A stretch of DNA of 64,000 nt from Gp7-AA10 sp035636095 (GCA_035636095.1 DASPZU010000087.1:1-64000); one strand, 5' to 3'. Positions 8,354 through 19,834 are shown, counted from the stretch's first letter. The notes: generated from the letters alone by a model not told the origin. A program made the numbers and translations.

Positions 8354-8853
8354 TGGAGCGCCGCCGACCCCGGCGGCGCCGTTCCTTCAATCCACAAGCG
8401 CCAGATCCACGGATAGTCATCCGTTGAATCGGCCAGACCAGCACGAACCGGATTGTTGCAGACGTATTCAGCTTTCTTCCGCAGACTCTCGGTTGACCTA
8501 ACAATACGATCGAAGTATTCGCGCTGCCAAACGTGACCTTTGCGGTTGAGGCGACTGTTGATCGCGTGTGAGGAGACGCCCTTGACGCGATCAATCATGG
8601 TCGCGAGATCATGCGTCCCGAAAGGCGTGAAGATTGTGTGGACGTGATCCGGCATAACGACGGCGCAGTACAGGCAATAGGTCAATTCATGATCATGAAC
8701 CCAGCATGCTAGGGCAATGTCGCGCGCGGTCGGTGGCAGGATCCATCGATGTGCCGTGCAAAACGTCACAAAGTAGGTTTTGCCGAGTTTCTCGAGGTGT
8801 GGCAGGTATCTTCGATGAGCAAGGGTGTCGTTTCCAACGGGCATGTCGAGCAT
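8350..8853 (-). CDS. REP-associated tyrosine transposase (RAYT, Y1_Tnp family)
   Basis: A 167-residue single-strand DNA transposase-like protein. The HUH motif is clear (MPDHVHTIF), and the catalytic Tyr lies in EYVCNNPVRAGL near the C-terminus, the RAYT arrangement. It is flanked on both sides by REP-like GC-rich palindromes (8353-8381 and 8893-8928), the classic single-copy RAYT plus REP layout. The last codons are themselves read from the REP (APPGSAALH). Similar REPs occur in dnaE and the purine permease, so this enzyme may be the source of REP movement here. RAYTs are domesticated nucleases rather than self-mobile elements. Confidence 0.9.
   Translation of the reverse strand: MLDMPVGNDTLAHRRYLPHLEKLGKTYFVTFCTAHRWILPPTARDIALACWVHDHELTYCLYCAVVMPDHVHTIFTPFGTHDLATMIDRVKGVSSHAINSRLNRKGHVWQREYFDRIVRSTESLRKKAEYVCNNPVRAGLADSTDDYPWIWRLWIEGTAPPGSAALH
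8353..8381. repeat. REP palindrome, downstream flank of RAYT
   Basis: gtggagcgccgccgac followed by its near complement: a GC-rich imperfect hairpin that encodes the RAYT C-terminus. It matches the element at 8893-8928 in inverted orientation. Confidence 0.8.
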
Positions 8854-8892
8854 TTTCCCTCGGCTGTCGGCTTAACGTCGTTTTTCTACAAC

Positions 8893-8928
8893 TCGTAGCG
8901 CCGCCGAGGTCGGCGGCGCTCCACTCGC
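8893..8928. repeat. REP palindrome, upstream flank of RAYT
   Basis: gtagcgccgccgaggtcggc followed by ggcgctccac: the inverted partner of the REP at 8353. It lies about 40 bp before the RAYT start and abuts a CTCAGGA array at 8929. Confidence 0.8.
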
Positions 8929-8966
8929 GCTCAGGACTCAGCACTCAGGACTCAGCACTCAGGACT
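8929..8966. repeat. CTCAGGA heptamer array (single arm)
   Basis: About five tandem units of the ACTCAGG/ACTCAGC type without an opposing arm. It lies directly upstream of the acyltransferase start at 8978 and next to the REP, so two repeat classes are stacked at one junction. Confidence 0.85.
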
Positions 8967-8977
8967 AGACTCTCCCC

Positions 8978-10435
8978 ATGCTCCGGATCGAGATCGCGGT
9001 CGTCGCGCTGGCGGTCATCGCGATGGCCGCCTATCTGCTCGGCAAGCGCCATGCGCGCAGGCTGCAGCATGCGCGGCGCATCCGGATCGATCGCTTCAAG
9101 CTCAAGCAGAGGCACGCCGACATCGAGCTCGAGGTTTTCGGATCGCGCGAGGTCGTGCAGGCGGTCCAGGCGTATGCGAAAGAGCATCACGTCACGACTG
9201 AGGACGCCATGAAGCAGGCGCGCCAGTACCTGCGGGAGATCGTGCCTAAATTCAACCTTCTGGCGTACTACCGGTTCGGAGCGCCGATCGCGCGGGCGAT
9301 CATGCGCTTCCTCTATCGGCCGGTGGTGGAACGGACGCTTTTGCGCGTCTTCAACGATCGCGCGCCGAAGGATGTCGTCGTTGTTTACATCATCAACCAC
9401 CGATCCAACGCCGACTACGTTCTGGTCGCGCACATGCTGTTCGAATTCATCTCGCTTTCGTATGCGGTAGGTGAGTGGGCGAGAGTCTGGCCGCTGAATC
9501 ATGTTTTCAAGTGGTTCGGCGCCTACTTCGTTCGCCGCCGGTATCGCGAGCCGCTCTACCACGCGGTGCTTTCGAGTTTCGTCAGCACCATCACGCGCAA
9601 CGGCGTCACGCAGGGGATCTTCATCGAAGGCGGACTCACGCGCGACGGCGCGTTTCTGAAGCCGAAGCTGGGCATGCTCGACTACATCGTGCGGGCGAAA
9701 CGCAATCCCGAATTCACCGAGCCGCTGTTCATCATTCCGACCGCCATCAACTACGACCGCGTTCTGGAAGATCGGAATCTGACCGAGGAGCTGGTGGGCC
9801 GCCAGGATCGATCGACGCGCGTGGAAAAGTTGCGCACCACCTTCGATTTTCTATTCAAGAATTTCTGGCGGGGAGTCTTTCGTCGATTCAAGCGCTACGG
9901 ATACGCCATCGTCAGCTTCGGAGAGCCGATCGCGGTCGACGCGTTCATCCGCGATCATCCGATGATTCTTTCACCGGAATTCGAGCTGCGGAAAGCGGAG
10001 TTGCGCGCGCTGGCCGAGAGCGTCATGCAGGAGATCTCGGCGGCCCTCCCCATTACCCCTGTCACCATGGCGGCACGCATCTTTTCGGAATCGCGCGATC
10101 CACTCACCGATGCGGAGATGATCGCGAACATGGACGGATATCGCGATCGATGGCGCGATCGCATCTGGCTGCTGCGCGAAAACAATGGCGCCGAGATATG
10201 GCGGTACGCGAAATTCATCCTCGAGCTTCGCCGTCTCATCGAGCCTGCGCAGCGGTGGCGATCGGATCTCTTCGAGGGCGAGGGCGTGCCGGTGCTGGAA
10301 GAGGCCTGGCAATGGAATCCTTCCGAAATTCTTCTTCGCGACTTTTACGCGAACTCGCTTTCCTCATTTGAAGACGTGAAAAGGCGCGGATGGCCGGAGC
10401 GCGATCACCAGAAGTTGCTGGAGCGGGTGGTCTGA
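8978..10435 (+). CDS. glycerol-3-phosphate acyltransferase-like protein (PlsB/LPLAT superfamily)
   Basis: A 485-residue membrane-anchored acyltransferase; the N-terminus has one TM helix (about residues 4-24). Four LPLAT blocks are present in order: INHRSNAD (H-X4-D catalytic), FGAYFVRRRYR, GIFIEGGLTRDG (PlsB-type substrate block) and FIIPTAINYDRVLED. This suggests acylation of glycerol-3-phosphate or a related acceptor at the inner membrane. It is shorter than E. coli PlsB (about 800 residues), so it belongs to a compact PlsB-like group. The 3' end overlaps the convergent esterase-like gene by 31 bp. The acyl acceptor is inferred. Confidence 0.8.
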   Translation: MLRIEIAVVALAVIAMAAYLLGKRHARRLQHARRIRIDRFKLKQRHADIELEVFGSREVVQAVQAYAKEHHVTTEDAMKQARQYLREIVPKFNLLAYYRFGAPIARAIMRFLYRPVVERTLLRVFNDRAPKDVVVVYIINHRSNADYVLVAHMLFEFISLSYAVGEWARVWPLNHVFKWFGAYFVRRRYREPLYHAVLSSFVSTITRNGVTQGIFIEGGLTRDGAFLKPKLGMLDYIVRAKRNPEFTEPLFIIPTAINYDRVLEDRNLTEELVGRQDRSTRVEKLRTTFDFLFKNFWRGVFRRFKRYGYAIVSFGEPIAVDAFIRDHPMILSPEFELRKAELRALAESVMQEISAALPITPVTMAARIFSESRDPLTDAEMIANMDGYRDRWRDRIWLLRENNGAEIWRYAKFILELRRLIEPAQRWRSDLFEGEGVPVLEEAWQWNPSEILLRDFYANSLSSFEDVKRRGWPERDHQKLLERVV

Positions 10436-11598
10436 TCGATATACACGATGGCATCGAACTTCACTTTCAAGTCCTCGGGGCGATCGTAGGCCACCACCGC
10501 GGTGCCACCCCGCAGATGATGGCGCTCACCGAGCCAGCCGGGAAGATCGCCCCGCAGCGGAATCAGAATGATCGGGATTGCCACTGATCGGAAATTCGCT
10601 TCGTACGAGTCCGGTGTGATGGGCGTGTATTGCGTCGTCACAACCTGAGTGTTCGGAAAGGCCAGGACGTTGAAGCGTCCGCCGCCGGAACTGCTGCCGA
10701 TGACGAAGTAATCGCGACCGTAACGGTCATCGAGCCATCGCCCCGCCGGCTTGACGCCCTGGATGTTGACCGTTTTGCCCAGATGCTCCTGGTGGCCCCA
10801 GAGAATGACGCGCCCGTTCGAAGAACGGCGCTGCTGCAACTGGATCACGTTGGTGGCCATGTTCTGATCGCGCCAGGCGAAGTACTCGTCGAGCTGACTC
10901 GGTGCTCGATTGGCCACCGACGCGACTGTGGCCGCCTGGAGCGCGGCGTCGAAGGCGCGCTGCGAGCTCCGTGCTACGAATTCTGTTTCGTGCGCCAGCA
11001 GGTTGGCCCACACGGCGTCGATGTTGTCGACGGGCGATGCGGGATCGACGCTGCTCACGTACGCGACCGCGAGGTCGCCGGCTCCTTTCTCGTCCGTGAC
11101 GTCGAATCCGACGATCTCGACCGGCGGCCGGTCACCGCGAGTGCGGTTGTACTCGCGTGCCCACTCGATGACCGCCACGATTTCGTCGCTGGCCCAGAAC
11201 CAATATCCGAGCTCGCGGTGCATCAGCGGTGTATAAGGCTCTCCCGGGCCGCCGAGGACGTATTGATTGAGGCGGTTGAAATCGGCGAAGGGCGCCTCGA
11301 AGCCGAGAGTCGTGAAGTTCATCTCACGGGCGAGGAACTGAATCATCTTCAGCTTGAGGTCGAAAAATTCATGCGTTCCATGCGTGTCGTCGCCCAATCC
11401 GACCACCGGCGAATCACCGACGACGATGCGCAGCGGCCCCATGTCGTCGAGTCGGTAGGCGTGGTTGGAGAGCCAGCCGGCAGGCGTGGCGTCGGAGACG
11501 GGCGGGCGGATGGCACGGTGCCGCGTCGCCGGGACCGCGGAGCTCCCGATAAGAACGACAGTCAGAGAAACGGCGAGGCGTCGCTGCCACATGTTCAT
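10405..11598 (-). CDS. erythromycin esterase family protein, exported
   Basis: A 397-residue protein with an N-terminal signal-like hydrophobic segment (RLAVSLTVVLIGSSAVPA). The family core is visible: GLGDDTHGTHEFFDLK with the conserved His/Glu, then FTTLGFEAPFADFNRLNQY, and further on ILWGHQEHLGK. Family members include macrolide esterases (EreA/EreB) and many uncharacterised hydrolases, so resistance should not be assumed. It is divergent from the TonB receptor gene with 38 bp between them, a possible shared regulatory gap. Confidence 0.85.
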   Translation of the reverse strand: MNMWQRRLAVSLTVVLIGSSAVPATRHRAIRPPVSDATPAGWLSNHAYRLDDMGPLRIVVGDSPVVGLGDDTHGTHEFFDLKLKMIQFLAREMNFTTLGFEAPFADFNRLNQYVLGGPGEPYTPLMHRELGYWFWASDEIVAVIEWAREYNRTRGDRPPVEIVGFDVTDEKGAGDLAVAYVSSVDPASPVDNIDAVWANLLAHETEFVARSSQRAFDAALQAATVASVANRAPSQLDEYFAWRDQNMATNVIQLQQRRSSNGRVILWGHQEHLGKTVNIQGVKPAGRWLDDRYGRDYFVIGSSSGGGRFNVLAFPNTQVVTTQYTPITPDSYEANFRSVAIPIILIPLRGDLPGWLGERHHLRGGTAVVAYDRPEDLKVKFDAIVYIDQTTRSSNFW

Positions 11599-11636
11599 AG
11601 AATTGTAATGAACGCCGCTGCTAGACTTCTCGCCTC

Positions 11637-13625
11637 ATGAAGCGCCTTTCGCTGCTGCTGCTGCTGGTTGCGACCACTCTTCGCGCCCAGTCCTCGGCTT
11701 ACGTCGAGGTGACGGCCACAAAGATCGAGGAGGATTTGTTGACCGTTCCCTCCGCGATCACCGTCATCCGCAGCGAGGATCTCGCGCGGTTGGGAGCGCG
11801 CGATCTCGCGACCGCGCTCGCGGTTGCGGGGGGTGTGTCAGTCGCCGCCGGAAGCGACGAAGGGCCTGCCGGCAGCGTTCCGGAGCTGTGGGGGCTGCGC
11901 GAGCTGGACGCTTTTCTTCTACTGGTCGACGGCGTGCCGTGGGGTGGGGCGTTCAATCCTCCGACGTTTGCAATCGATTTGACGAACATCGAGCGCATCG
12001 AAGTCGTCCGCGGCTCGGCGCCAGTTGTCTACGGGGCGACTGCGTTTTCGGGCGTCATCAACATCATTCATCGCCATCCCGATCGCGGAGCATCGGGTGA
12101 GATTTCCGCGGGCAGCCATGGCTCAGCATCGGCAGCCGTGACTGCCGCCCTTAGTCCGACGCAATCGCTCAGCGCGGATTACGAACGCAAGCGCTTCCGC
12201 GATGATCGTGCCGGCGTCGATCGCGGTCATCTCTTGTATCGAAGTGAGTACCAGACGGGATCCGGCCGGTGGCAATTCGATGTCGATGCTCTGCGGCTGC
12301 TTCAGGATCCCGCAAGTCCGCGCCCACGCGAAGGCAAGCAGCTCAGCGCACGAGTTCCTATCGATGCCAATCACAACCCCGCCGACGCGCGCCTGGATGG
12401 AAATCGCCTGCACGCTGTCGCTTCGTATACGACATTATTGTCGGGCAGCCCGTGGACGACCACGTTCTCTGCAACGCGGACGACCAACGACATCGTGCGC
12501 GGATTCCTGCGCGATCTCGACGCCCCAGATGAAAACTCGGAAGGATTCGGCCAGAAGAGAACCATCAACGATCTCTACATCGATACGCATCTCATTCGCA
12601 AAATCGGTCCGGCCCGATTCCTCGTCGGCGCTGATTTCCTCGGCGGCAATGCGCACGCGAACACTCGGATCTTCGGCTACCAGTCGGCGTTGAACGGTTC
12701 GAATGCGGAGTCGAGCCGCGACATCCCGTCGGAGGAGGAGTTGACGCTGCGCGATCGCAGGAGCTTCGCCGCGCTCTACGCGCAGTCGGAATGGACGCCG
12801 GCAGCGCGGTGGCGCGTCGACGCGGGATTGCGGCTGAATCGCACGCGCGAGACGCGGCGCACGCTGGATGAGGATGGTCCTGATGGCGACAACCGCTCGA
12901 CGACGCGTACCAGCGGATTCCTGGGTCTGACGCGCCAGATCGCCGCCGCGACATTTGCTTTCGCCGATTACCGCAACACGTTCAAGCCGGCCGCCATTGA
13001 CTTCGGCCCCGATTCGCAACCGGAGATTCTCGCCCCCGAAACGTCGCAGAGTTACGAGGTCGGTCTCAAGGGGCGCACGGCCGGCGATCGCCTGTTCTGG
13101 CAGACCACCGCATTCCTGATGAACATCGAGAATCTCCTGATCGCCGGCGGCGGAACGCTTCCCGGTTTGCGCAACGGCGGCAAGCAGCGCTTCAAAGGCG
13201 TCGAAATCGAAACGCAATACTCGGTCACCAACGCGATGCGGTTGCTGGCCTCGTACAGCCGCCACGATGCGCGCTTCCGCGACTTCGTGCAGGCGTTCGA
13301 CGGAGTCCCCACGCAGCTTTCGGGACATCGAATCGAAATGTCGGCGCGCGACCTGGCCTCATTCGGCTGCATTTTTGGGGCAAGAGAATGGAGCGGCTCC
13401 CTGACTGCGAATTACAACGGGCCGCGGTTTCTGAATCGCCGCAACACAGCGCTCGCCGGCGGGTTTACGACCGTCAACGCTGGCGTGGCGTACCGATCGG
13501 TCCGGCTGGACGTTCAAAATCTGACCAATCGACGCGATCCGATCGCAGAGAGCGAGCTCGGCGACGCCCAGTACTATCTGATGCCCGCTCGCGCGGTCCG
13601 TCTGTCCTATCGACGGGCCTTCTAG
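11637..13625 (+). CDS. TonB-dependent outer membrane receptor
   Basis: A 662-residue receptor with a short signal peptide (MKRLSLLLLLVATTLRAQ) and a plug domain (TVPSAITVIRSEDLARLGARD to about residue 150, including IERIEVVRGSAPVVYGATAFSGVINII). A 22-strand type barrel ends in an aromatic residue (RLSYRRAF), as expected for BAM insertion. It imports an iron chelate, cobalamin or another nutrient; the substrate cannot be told. It has no neighbouring TonB, ABC or siderophore genes. A TonB-box-like stretch (YVEVTATK) follows the signal peptide. Confidence 0.9.
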   Translation: MKRLSLLLLLVATTLRAQSSAYVEVTATKIEEDLLTVPSAITVIRSEDLARLGARDLATALAVAGGVSVAAGSDEGPAGSVPELWGLRELDAFLLLVDGVPWGGAFNPPTFAIDLTNIERIEVVRGSAPVVYGATAFSGVINIIHRHPDRGASGEISAGSHGSASAAVTAALSPTQSLSADYERKRFRDDRAGVDRGHLLYRSEYQTGSGRWQFDVDALRLLQDPASPRPREGKQLSARVPIDANHNPADARLDGNRLHAVASYTTLLSGSPWTTTFSATRTTNDIVRGFLRDLDAPDENSEGFGQKRTINDLYIDTHLIRKIGPARFLVGADFLGGNAHANTRIFGYQSALNGSNAESSRDIPSEEELTLRDRRSFAALYAQSEWTPAARWRVDAGLRLNRTRETRRTLDEDGPDGDNRSTTRTSGFLGLTRQIAAATFAFADYRNTFKPAAIDFGPDSQPEILAPETSQSYEVGLKGRTAGDRLFWQTTAFLMNIENLLIAGGGTLPGLRNGGKQRFKGVEIETQYSVTNAMRLLASYSRHDARFRDFVQAFDGVPTQLSGHRIEMSARDLASFGCIFGAREWSGSLTANYNGPRFLNRRNTALAGGFTTVNAGVAYRSVRLDVQNLTNRRDPIAESELGDAQYYLMPARAVRLSYRRAF

Positions 13626-13713
13626 CTCCCTTTCACGTTTTTCCGACGCTCGCCCTCCGGTTCATTCACGACCCGGGACTCAAACTGTGTCCCGTACCGG
13701 AGGTGAATCGAAA

Positions 13714-14439
13714 ATGCCACTCAGAACTCTTCCTCGCTACTTTTTGCTGCCGCCTATGTTCGCAACGGCAGGGCCCGAGAGCGTTCGGGTCATTGATATC
13801 TCTCTGAAAGGTGCCCGTCTCGAGCTGAATTCGCCCTTGCGCGTTGGAAGCCGGCAGCGCCTGGTGGTTCAAACGACCGAAGGCCTTGTCGATGAGCAGG
13901 TTACAGTCCTGTGGTCCCAGATCGACGATCTGTCCGTTGACGGAATTGACCGTTATCTGGCTGGAGTCGAGTTCGATACGCAGCCGGAGTCCGTCGGCGA
14001 GATGATCGGGCGTCTTCTGGTCTCGAATGCCGCGATTCCTATCGAGGATTTCCGCGGTTCCGACCGCTATCGCATCTCAGTCCCGCTCACCGGCGTCCTC
14101 GGAATCCTGCAGATCGGCGTGGTCGACCTGTCGGTCCGAGGAGCAAAGGTCTCGCTGCCGAACTTCATCCGCGTCGGCACGGTGACCCCCCTGGCATTCC
14201 AGATCGACGACAAGACCGGACCGGTCGAGGTTCTGGCCACGGTGGCCTGGTGTCTCGGCACGGCCAATCACGGCTTCGAGGCTGGGCTTCGAATCGATGG
14301 TGAAGAAGAACGGATGCGCATGGCCATTCACCAGCTGTGCATGCGCGACGAGGCTCGGATCGACCTGCACTCGCTCCGCCGCAAGTTCCAAACACTGCGC
14401 CAGTCGGCTCACGAATTCATCACCCTTGCTGCGTCGTGA
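13714..14439 (+). CDS. tandem double-PilZ protein (c-di-GMP receptor)
   Basis: A 241-residue protein made of two PilZ domains and nothing else. Each has the c-di-GMP signature: RTLPR (residues 4-8) with DISLKG (28-33), and RGSDR (114-118) with DLSVRG (138-143). The ATG at 13714 is chosen because a good ribosome site (ggaggtg) lies 7 bases upstream; an upstream ATG at 13687 lacks one. The next gene is a paralogue with the same leader motif (gaggtgaat), so the pair probably arose by duplication. Effector partner unknown. Confidence 0.88.
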   Translation: MPLRTLPRYFLLPPMFATAGPESVRVIDISLKGARLELNSPLRVGSRQRLVVQTTEGLVDEQVTVLWSQIDDLSVDGIDRYLAGVEFDTQPESVGEMIGRLLVSNAAIPIEDFRGSDRYRISVPLTGVLGILQIGVVDLSVRGAKVSLPNFIRVGTVTPLAFQIDDKTGPVEVLATVAWCLGTANHGFEAGLRIDGEEERMRMAIHQLCMRDEARIDLHSLRRKFQTLRQSAHEFITLAAS

Positions 14440-14490
14440 AATTGATGACGCTTTTTCGACACGACTTTGACGCTGTTTTGAGGTGAATTG

Positions 14491-15225
14491 ATGGCAACAG
14501 ATTTCCGAACCGTCCCGCGCTATTTCGTCACCGGAGCTCTTCCGGCGACGTTCGGCAACGTGACGGCACATATCGTCGACCTTTCCGTGCGCGGTGCGCG
14601 TCTGCACATGACGCAGCCGTTCCCGATCGGATCGACGCTGTCGTTGAACATCGAGGCAGCCAGCCAGCGTCTCGCATTTCAAGGGACAGTTTCCTGGTGC
14701 CGGATGGCAGCCCTCGCTCTCGATGACTTCGAAACGGATCGCTATCTCCTCGGCGTCATGTTCGACTGCGAACAGCCGGCCGTCATGAAAGTGATTGACG
14801 ACCTGGTGGCCAAGGAGCAAGCGATGCTCATCGAAGACGCACGCGACAGCGAGCGATACGAGATCATCACCCAGCTCACCGGCAGCTACGGCATGCACGC
14901 GCCGATCCGCCTGCTCGATCTTTCGATTCGCGGGGCCAGGATCGGAACCGATCGCATGGTCCCGCCGGGGACGGTCGGCCCTCTGCGTTTTCGCATCGAC
15001 CGGAAACACATCGATGTCAATGCCGAGATGGTGTGGTGCCGCGCGTCGGAGAAACGCGGCGGATTCGAATGCGGCCTTCGCATCGAAGGGGAGGAACCGC
15101 TGCTGCGCCAGGTCATCGCGCACCTGTGCAACCAGAACCAGGCACGCGTCGACCTCCAATCGATGCGCCGCAAATTCGATCCGCTGCACGGCGAAAGACA
15201 GCCCGGGCTGCTGGCCCTCGTTTAA
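14491..15225 (+). CDS. tandem double-PilZ protein, paralogue of the upstream gene
   Basis: A 244-residue protein with two PilZ domains. The first has RTVPR (6-10) and DLSVRG (30-35); the second has RDSER and DLSIRG in the same order. All four RxxxR/DxSxxG pairs in the two proteins are intact, so c-di-GMP binding is likely. A gaggtgaa ribosome site sits 5-6 bases before the ATG. The stop codon TAA is formed together with the first two bases of the GGCAGAA array at 15224, so the array begins exactly where the gene ends. Confidence 0.88.
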   Translation: MATDFRTVPRYFVTGALPATFGNVTAHIVDLSVRGARLHMTQPFPIGSTLSLNIEAASQRLAFQGTVSWCRMAALALDDFETDRYLLGVMFDCEQPAVMKVIDDLVAKEQAMLIEDARDSERYEIITQLTGSYGMHAPIRLLDLSIRGARIGTDRMVPPGTVGPLRFRIDRKHIDVNAEMVWCRASEKRGGFECGLRIEGEEPLLRQVIAHLCNQNQARVDLQSMRRKFDPLHGERQPGLLALV

Positions 15226-15310
15226 GGCAGAAGGCAGAAGGCAGAAGGCAGAAGGCAGAAGGCAGAAGGCAGAAGGCAGAAGGCAGAAGGCAGAAGGCAG
15301 AAGGCAGAAG
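15224..15310. repeat. perfect GGCAGAA heptamer tandem array, left flank of four-helix-bundle gene
   Basis: Twelve uninterrupted copies of AAGGCAG plus AAG. It starts inside the stop codon of the PilZ gene and ends 3 bp before the stop codon of the opposite-strand four-helix-bundle gene. It is inverted relative to the array at 15690-15727, and the inner edges also match beyond the repeat (gcagaagggt on both). Confidence 0.95.
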
Positions 15311-15312
15311 GG

Positions 15313-15654
15313 TTATCGCTTCTTCCACTTGTTGATCAATGAGACAAAGATCGCAATCAACGCGTCTGTCTCTTCTTGCAGCTCTGAAGCAACCGACGCC
15401 GAGATGAGCGTTGACGCTTCGGCAATTTCAAGCCAGTAGAGCGTCTCTTCGAGCTCCATCAACCCGCCGTTCAGTTTCGCCACGTATTCAGACTTTGATC
15501 GTGCTCGAGTTGCCTCACGAAAGTGAGCGCCCGGCGATGTGCCGGCTTTGATTAACTGACGCGCGATGATGTCAGCGGTTCTTTGGCGCGGCAAGACATC
15601 GGCGATCTGAATGACTTGAAGCGCGAAGTTTCGCGTGCGGTCTTTTAAACTCAC
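15313..15654 (-). CDS. four-helix-bundle protein (S23/IVP family)
   Basis: A 113-residue all-helical protein of the 23S rRNA intervening-sequence protein family. Hallmarks are the N-terminal FALQVIQIADVLP, the loop SPGAHFREATRARSKSEYVAKL and ETLYWLEIA. The family was first seen inside 23S rRNA intervening sequences and includes the diversity-generating-retroelement accessory fold (Avd); free-standing members have no settled role. Here the gene is bracketed by inverted GGCAGAA arrays, 3 bp beyond its stop and 35 bp before its start, so gene plus arms look like one cassette of about 504 bp inserted between the PilZ and aconitase genes. Confidence 0.88.
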   Translation of the reverse strand: MSLKDRTRNFALQVIQIADVLPRQRTADIIARQLIKAGTSPGAHFREATRARSKSEYVAKLNGGLMELEETLYWLEIAEASTLISASVASELQEETDALIAIFVSLINKWKKR

Positions 15655-15689
15655 TTACAAGGTGTAGCTCACGCGACAAGAGAGTTACC

Positions 15690-15727
15690 CTTCTGCCTTC
15701 TGCCCTCTGCCCTCTGCCTTCTGCCTT
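15690..15727. repeat. GGCAGAA heptamer array (inverted orientation), right flank of four-helix-bundle gene
   Basis: About five TTCTGCC/CTCTGCC units, slightly degenerate, 35 bp upstream of the four-helix-bundle start and 18 bp before the aconitase ATG. Opposite orientation to the array at 15224. Confidence 0.9.
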
Positions 15728-15745
15728 TGATAAACTCGCGCGGCG

Positions 15746-18583
<2,838 letters not shown>

Positions 18584-18613
18584 GACGGCATGCCGTTGGC
18601 AACGTTGTGAAAC

Positions 18614-19834
18614 GTGACCCTTGCTGACACCAGGCGTCTTTTTGCCCTATCGGGCCGCGCGACGCGCATGCCTGCGTCGCCGATCCGCAAGCTCGTGCCG
18701 CTTGCCGACGCGGCCAAGGCCCGCGGGACGAAGGTCTATCACCTCAACATCGGCCAACCGGACATCGAGACGCCGGCGTGCATGCGCGATCGTCTCAAAA
18801 AGATGGACACCAAAGTCCTGGAATACTCACCATCGGCCGGCACGCCCGAATTTCTCCGTTCGCTGCAGCTCTATTACCAACGCCGCCTCGGCATTCCTCT
18901 CGGGCTCAATCAGATTCTCGCCACCACCGGCGGCAGCGAGGCCATTCTCTTTTCGCTGATCGCGTGCGCCGATGCAGGCGATGATCTGCTGGTGGTCGAG
19001 CCGTTCTATGCCAACTACGCCTCCTTCGCGACCCTGGCGGGACTCAACATCGTTCCGGTGACCAGCCGCGGTCGCGATGGATTTCATCTGCCGCCGCGCG
19101 AGATTTGGGATGGCGCGCTCACGCCGCGATCGCGAGCCGTCATCCTCTGCAATCCCAACAATCCCACCGGGACGGTCTACACGCGCGAAGAGCTCGAATC
19201 GATGGCCGGCTTCTGCCGCGATCACGGACTGTTTCTCATTTCCGACGAGGTCTATCGCGAATTTGTCTACGACGGGAAACGCGCCACCAGCGCGCTCGAG
19301 CTTCGCGGATGTGAAGACTTCGTCATCGTCGTCGACAGCCTCTCCAAAAGATACAGCGCCTGCGGCATTCGACTCGGATCGCTGGTCACGCGCAACTCCG
19401 AAATCTACGACGCCTGCCTGCGGATGGCGCAAGGACGCCTTTCGCCGCCGGGGCTGGCGCAGTTCATCGCGGTGGGCGCGGACGCGCTGGGGGAGGAGTA
19501 CACCCGCGATGTCGTCGCCGAATACCAACGGCGTCGCGACGTCCTTTTCGAAGGTCTGACTGCAATTCCGGGAGTGTTCCTGCAAAAGCCTGAGGGGGCC
19601 TTCTATTGCATCGCGAAAATTCCGGTCGACGACGCGGAGCGCTTCGCAGCCTGGTTGCTGACTGACTTCACCTATGACGGCGCCACGGTGATGCTCGCTC
19701 CCGCCAACGGCTTCTACGCCTCGCCCCTCGGCACGAGCGAGGTCCGAATCGCTTACGTGTTGAACTGCGATGACCTCCGAACCTCGATTCGAATTCTCGA
19801 CGCGGCGCTGCGCGACTACCCCGGACGCACATGA
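18614..19834 (+). CDS. class I PLP-dependent aminotransferase (aspartate aminotransferase-like)
   Basis: A 406-residue fold-type I aminotransferase. The N-terminal family motif is MPASPIRKLVPLADAAK with YHLNIGQPDIETP. CNPNNPTGTVYTREEL and ISDEVYREFVYDG bind the cofactor, and the catalytic Lys is in SLSKRYSACGIRLGS. GTG at 18614 is the most upstream start; the ATG at 18668 is possible but would cut close to the conserved region. Stop and next start overlap (ATGA), so it is coupled to the EVE gene. Amino donor not certain. Confidence 0.88.
   Translation: MTLADTRRLFALSGRATRMPASPIRKLVPLADAAKARGTKVYHLNIGQPDIETPACMRDRLKKMDTKVLEYSPSAGTPEFLRSLQLYYQRRLGIPLGLNQILATTGGSEAILFSLIACADAGDDLLVVEPFYANYASFATLAGLNIVPVTSRGRDGFHLPPREIWDGALTPRSRAVILCNPNNPTGTVYTREELESMAGFCRDHGLFLISDEVYREFVYDGKRATSALELRGCEDFVIVVDSLSKRYSACGIRLGSLVTRNSEIYDACLRMAQGRLSPPGLAQFIAVGADALGEEYTRDVVAEYQRRRDVLFEGLTAIPGVFLQKPEGAFYCIAKIPVDDAERFAAWLLTDFTYDGATVMLAPANGFYASPLGTSEVRIAYVLNCDDLRTSIRILDAALRDYPGRT

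Noticed and set aside
10405..11598. Calling this gene a macrolide-resistance determinant
   Set aside because: Family membership alone does not show macrolide hydrolysis; most family members are uncharacterised.
10630..11640. 336-residue frame opposite the erythromycin-esterase-like gene
   Set aside because: No motif, shadow composition, and it is fully covered by a family-matched gene.
15224..15310. CRISPR array
   Set aside because: The repeat unit is 7 nt with no spacers; it is a simple tandem array.
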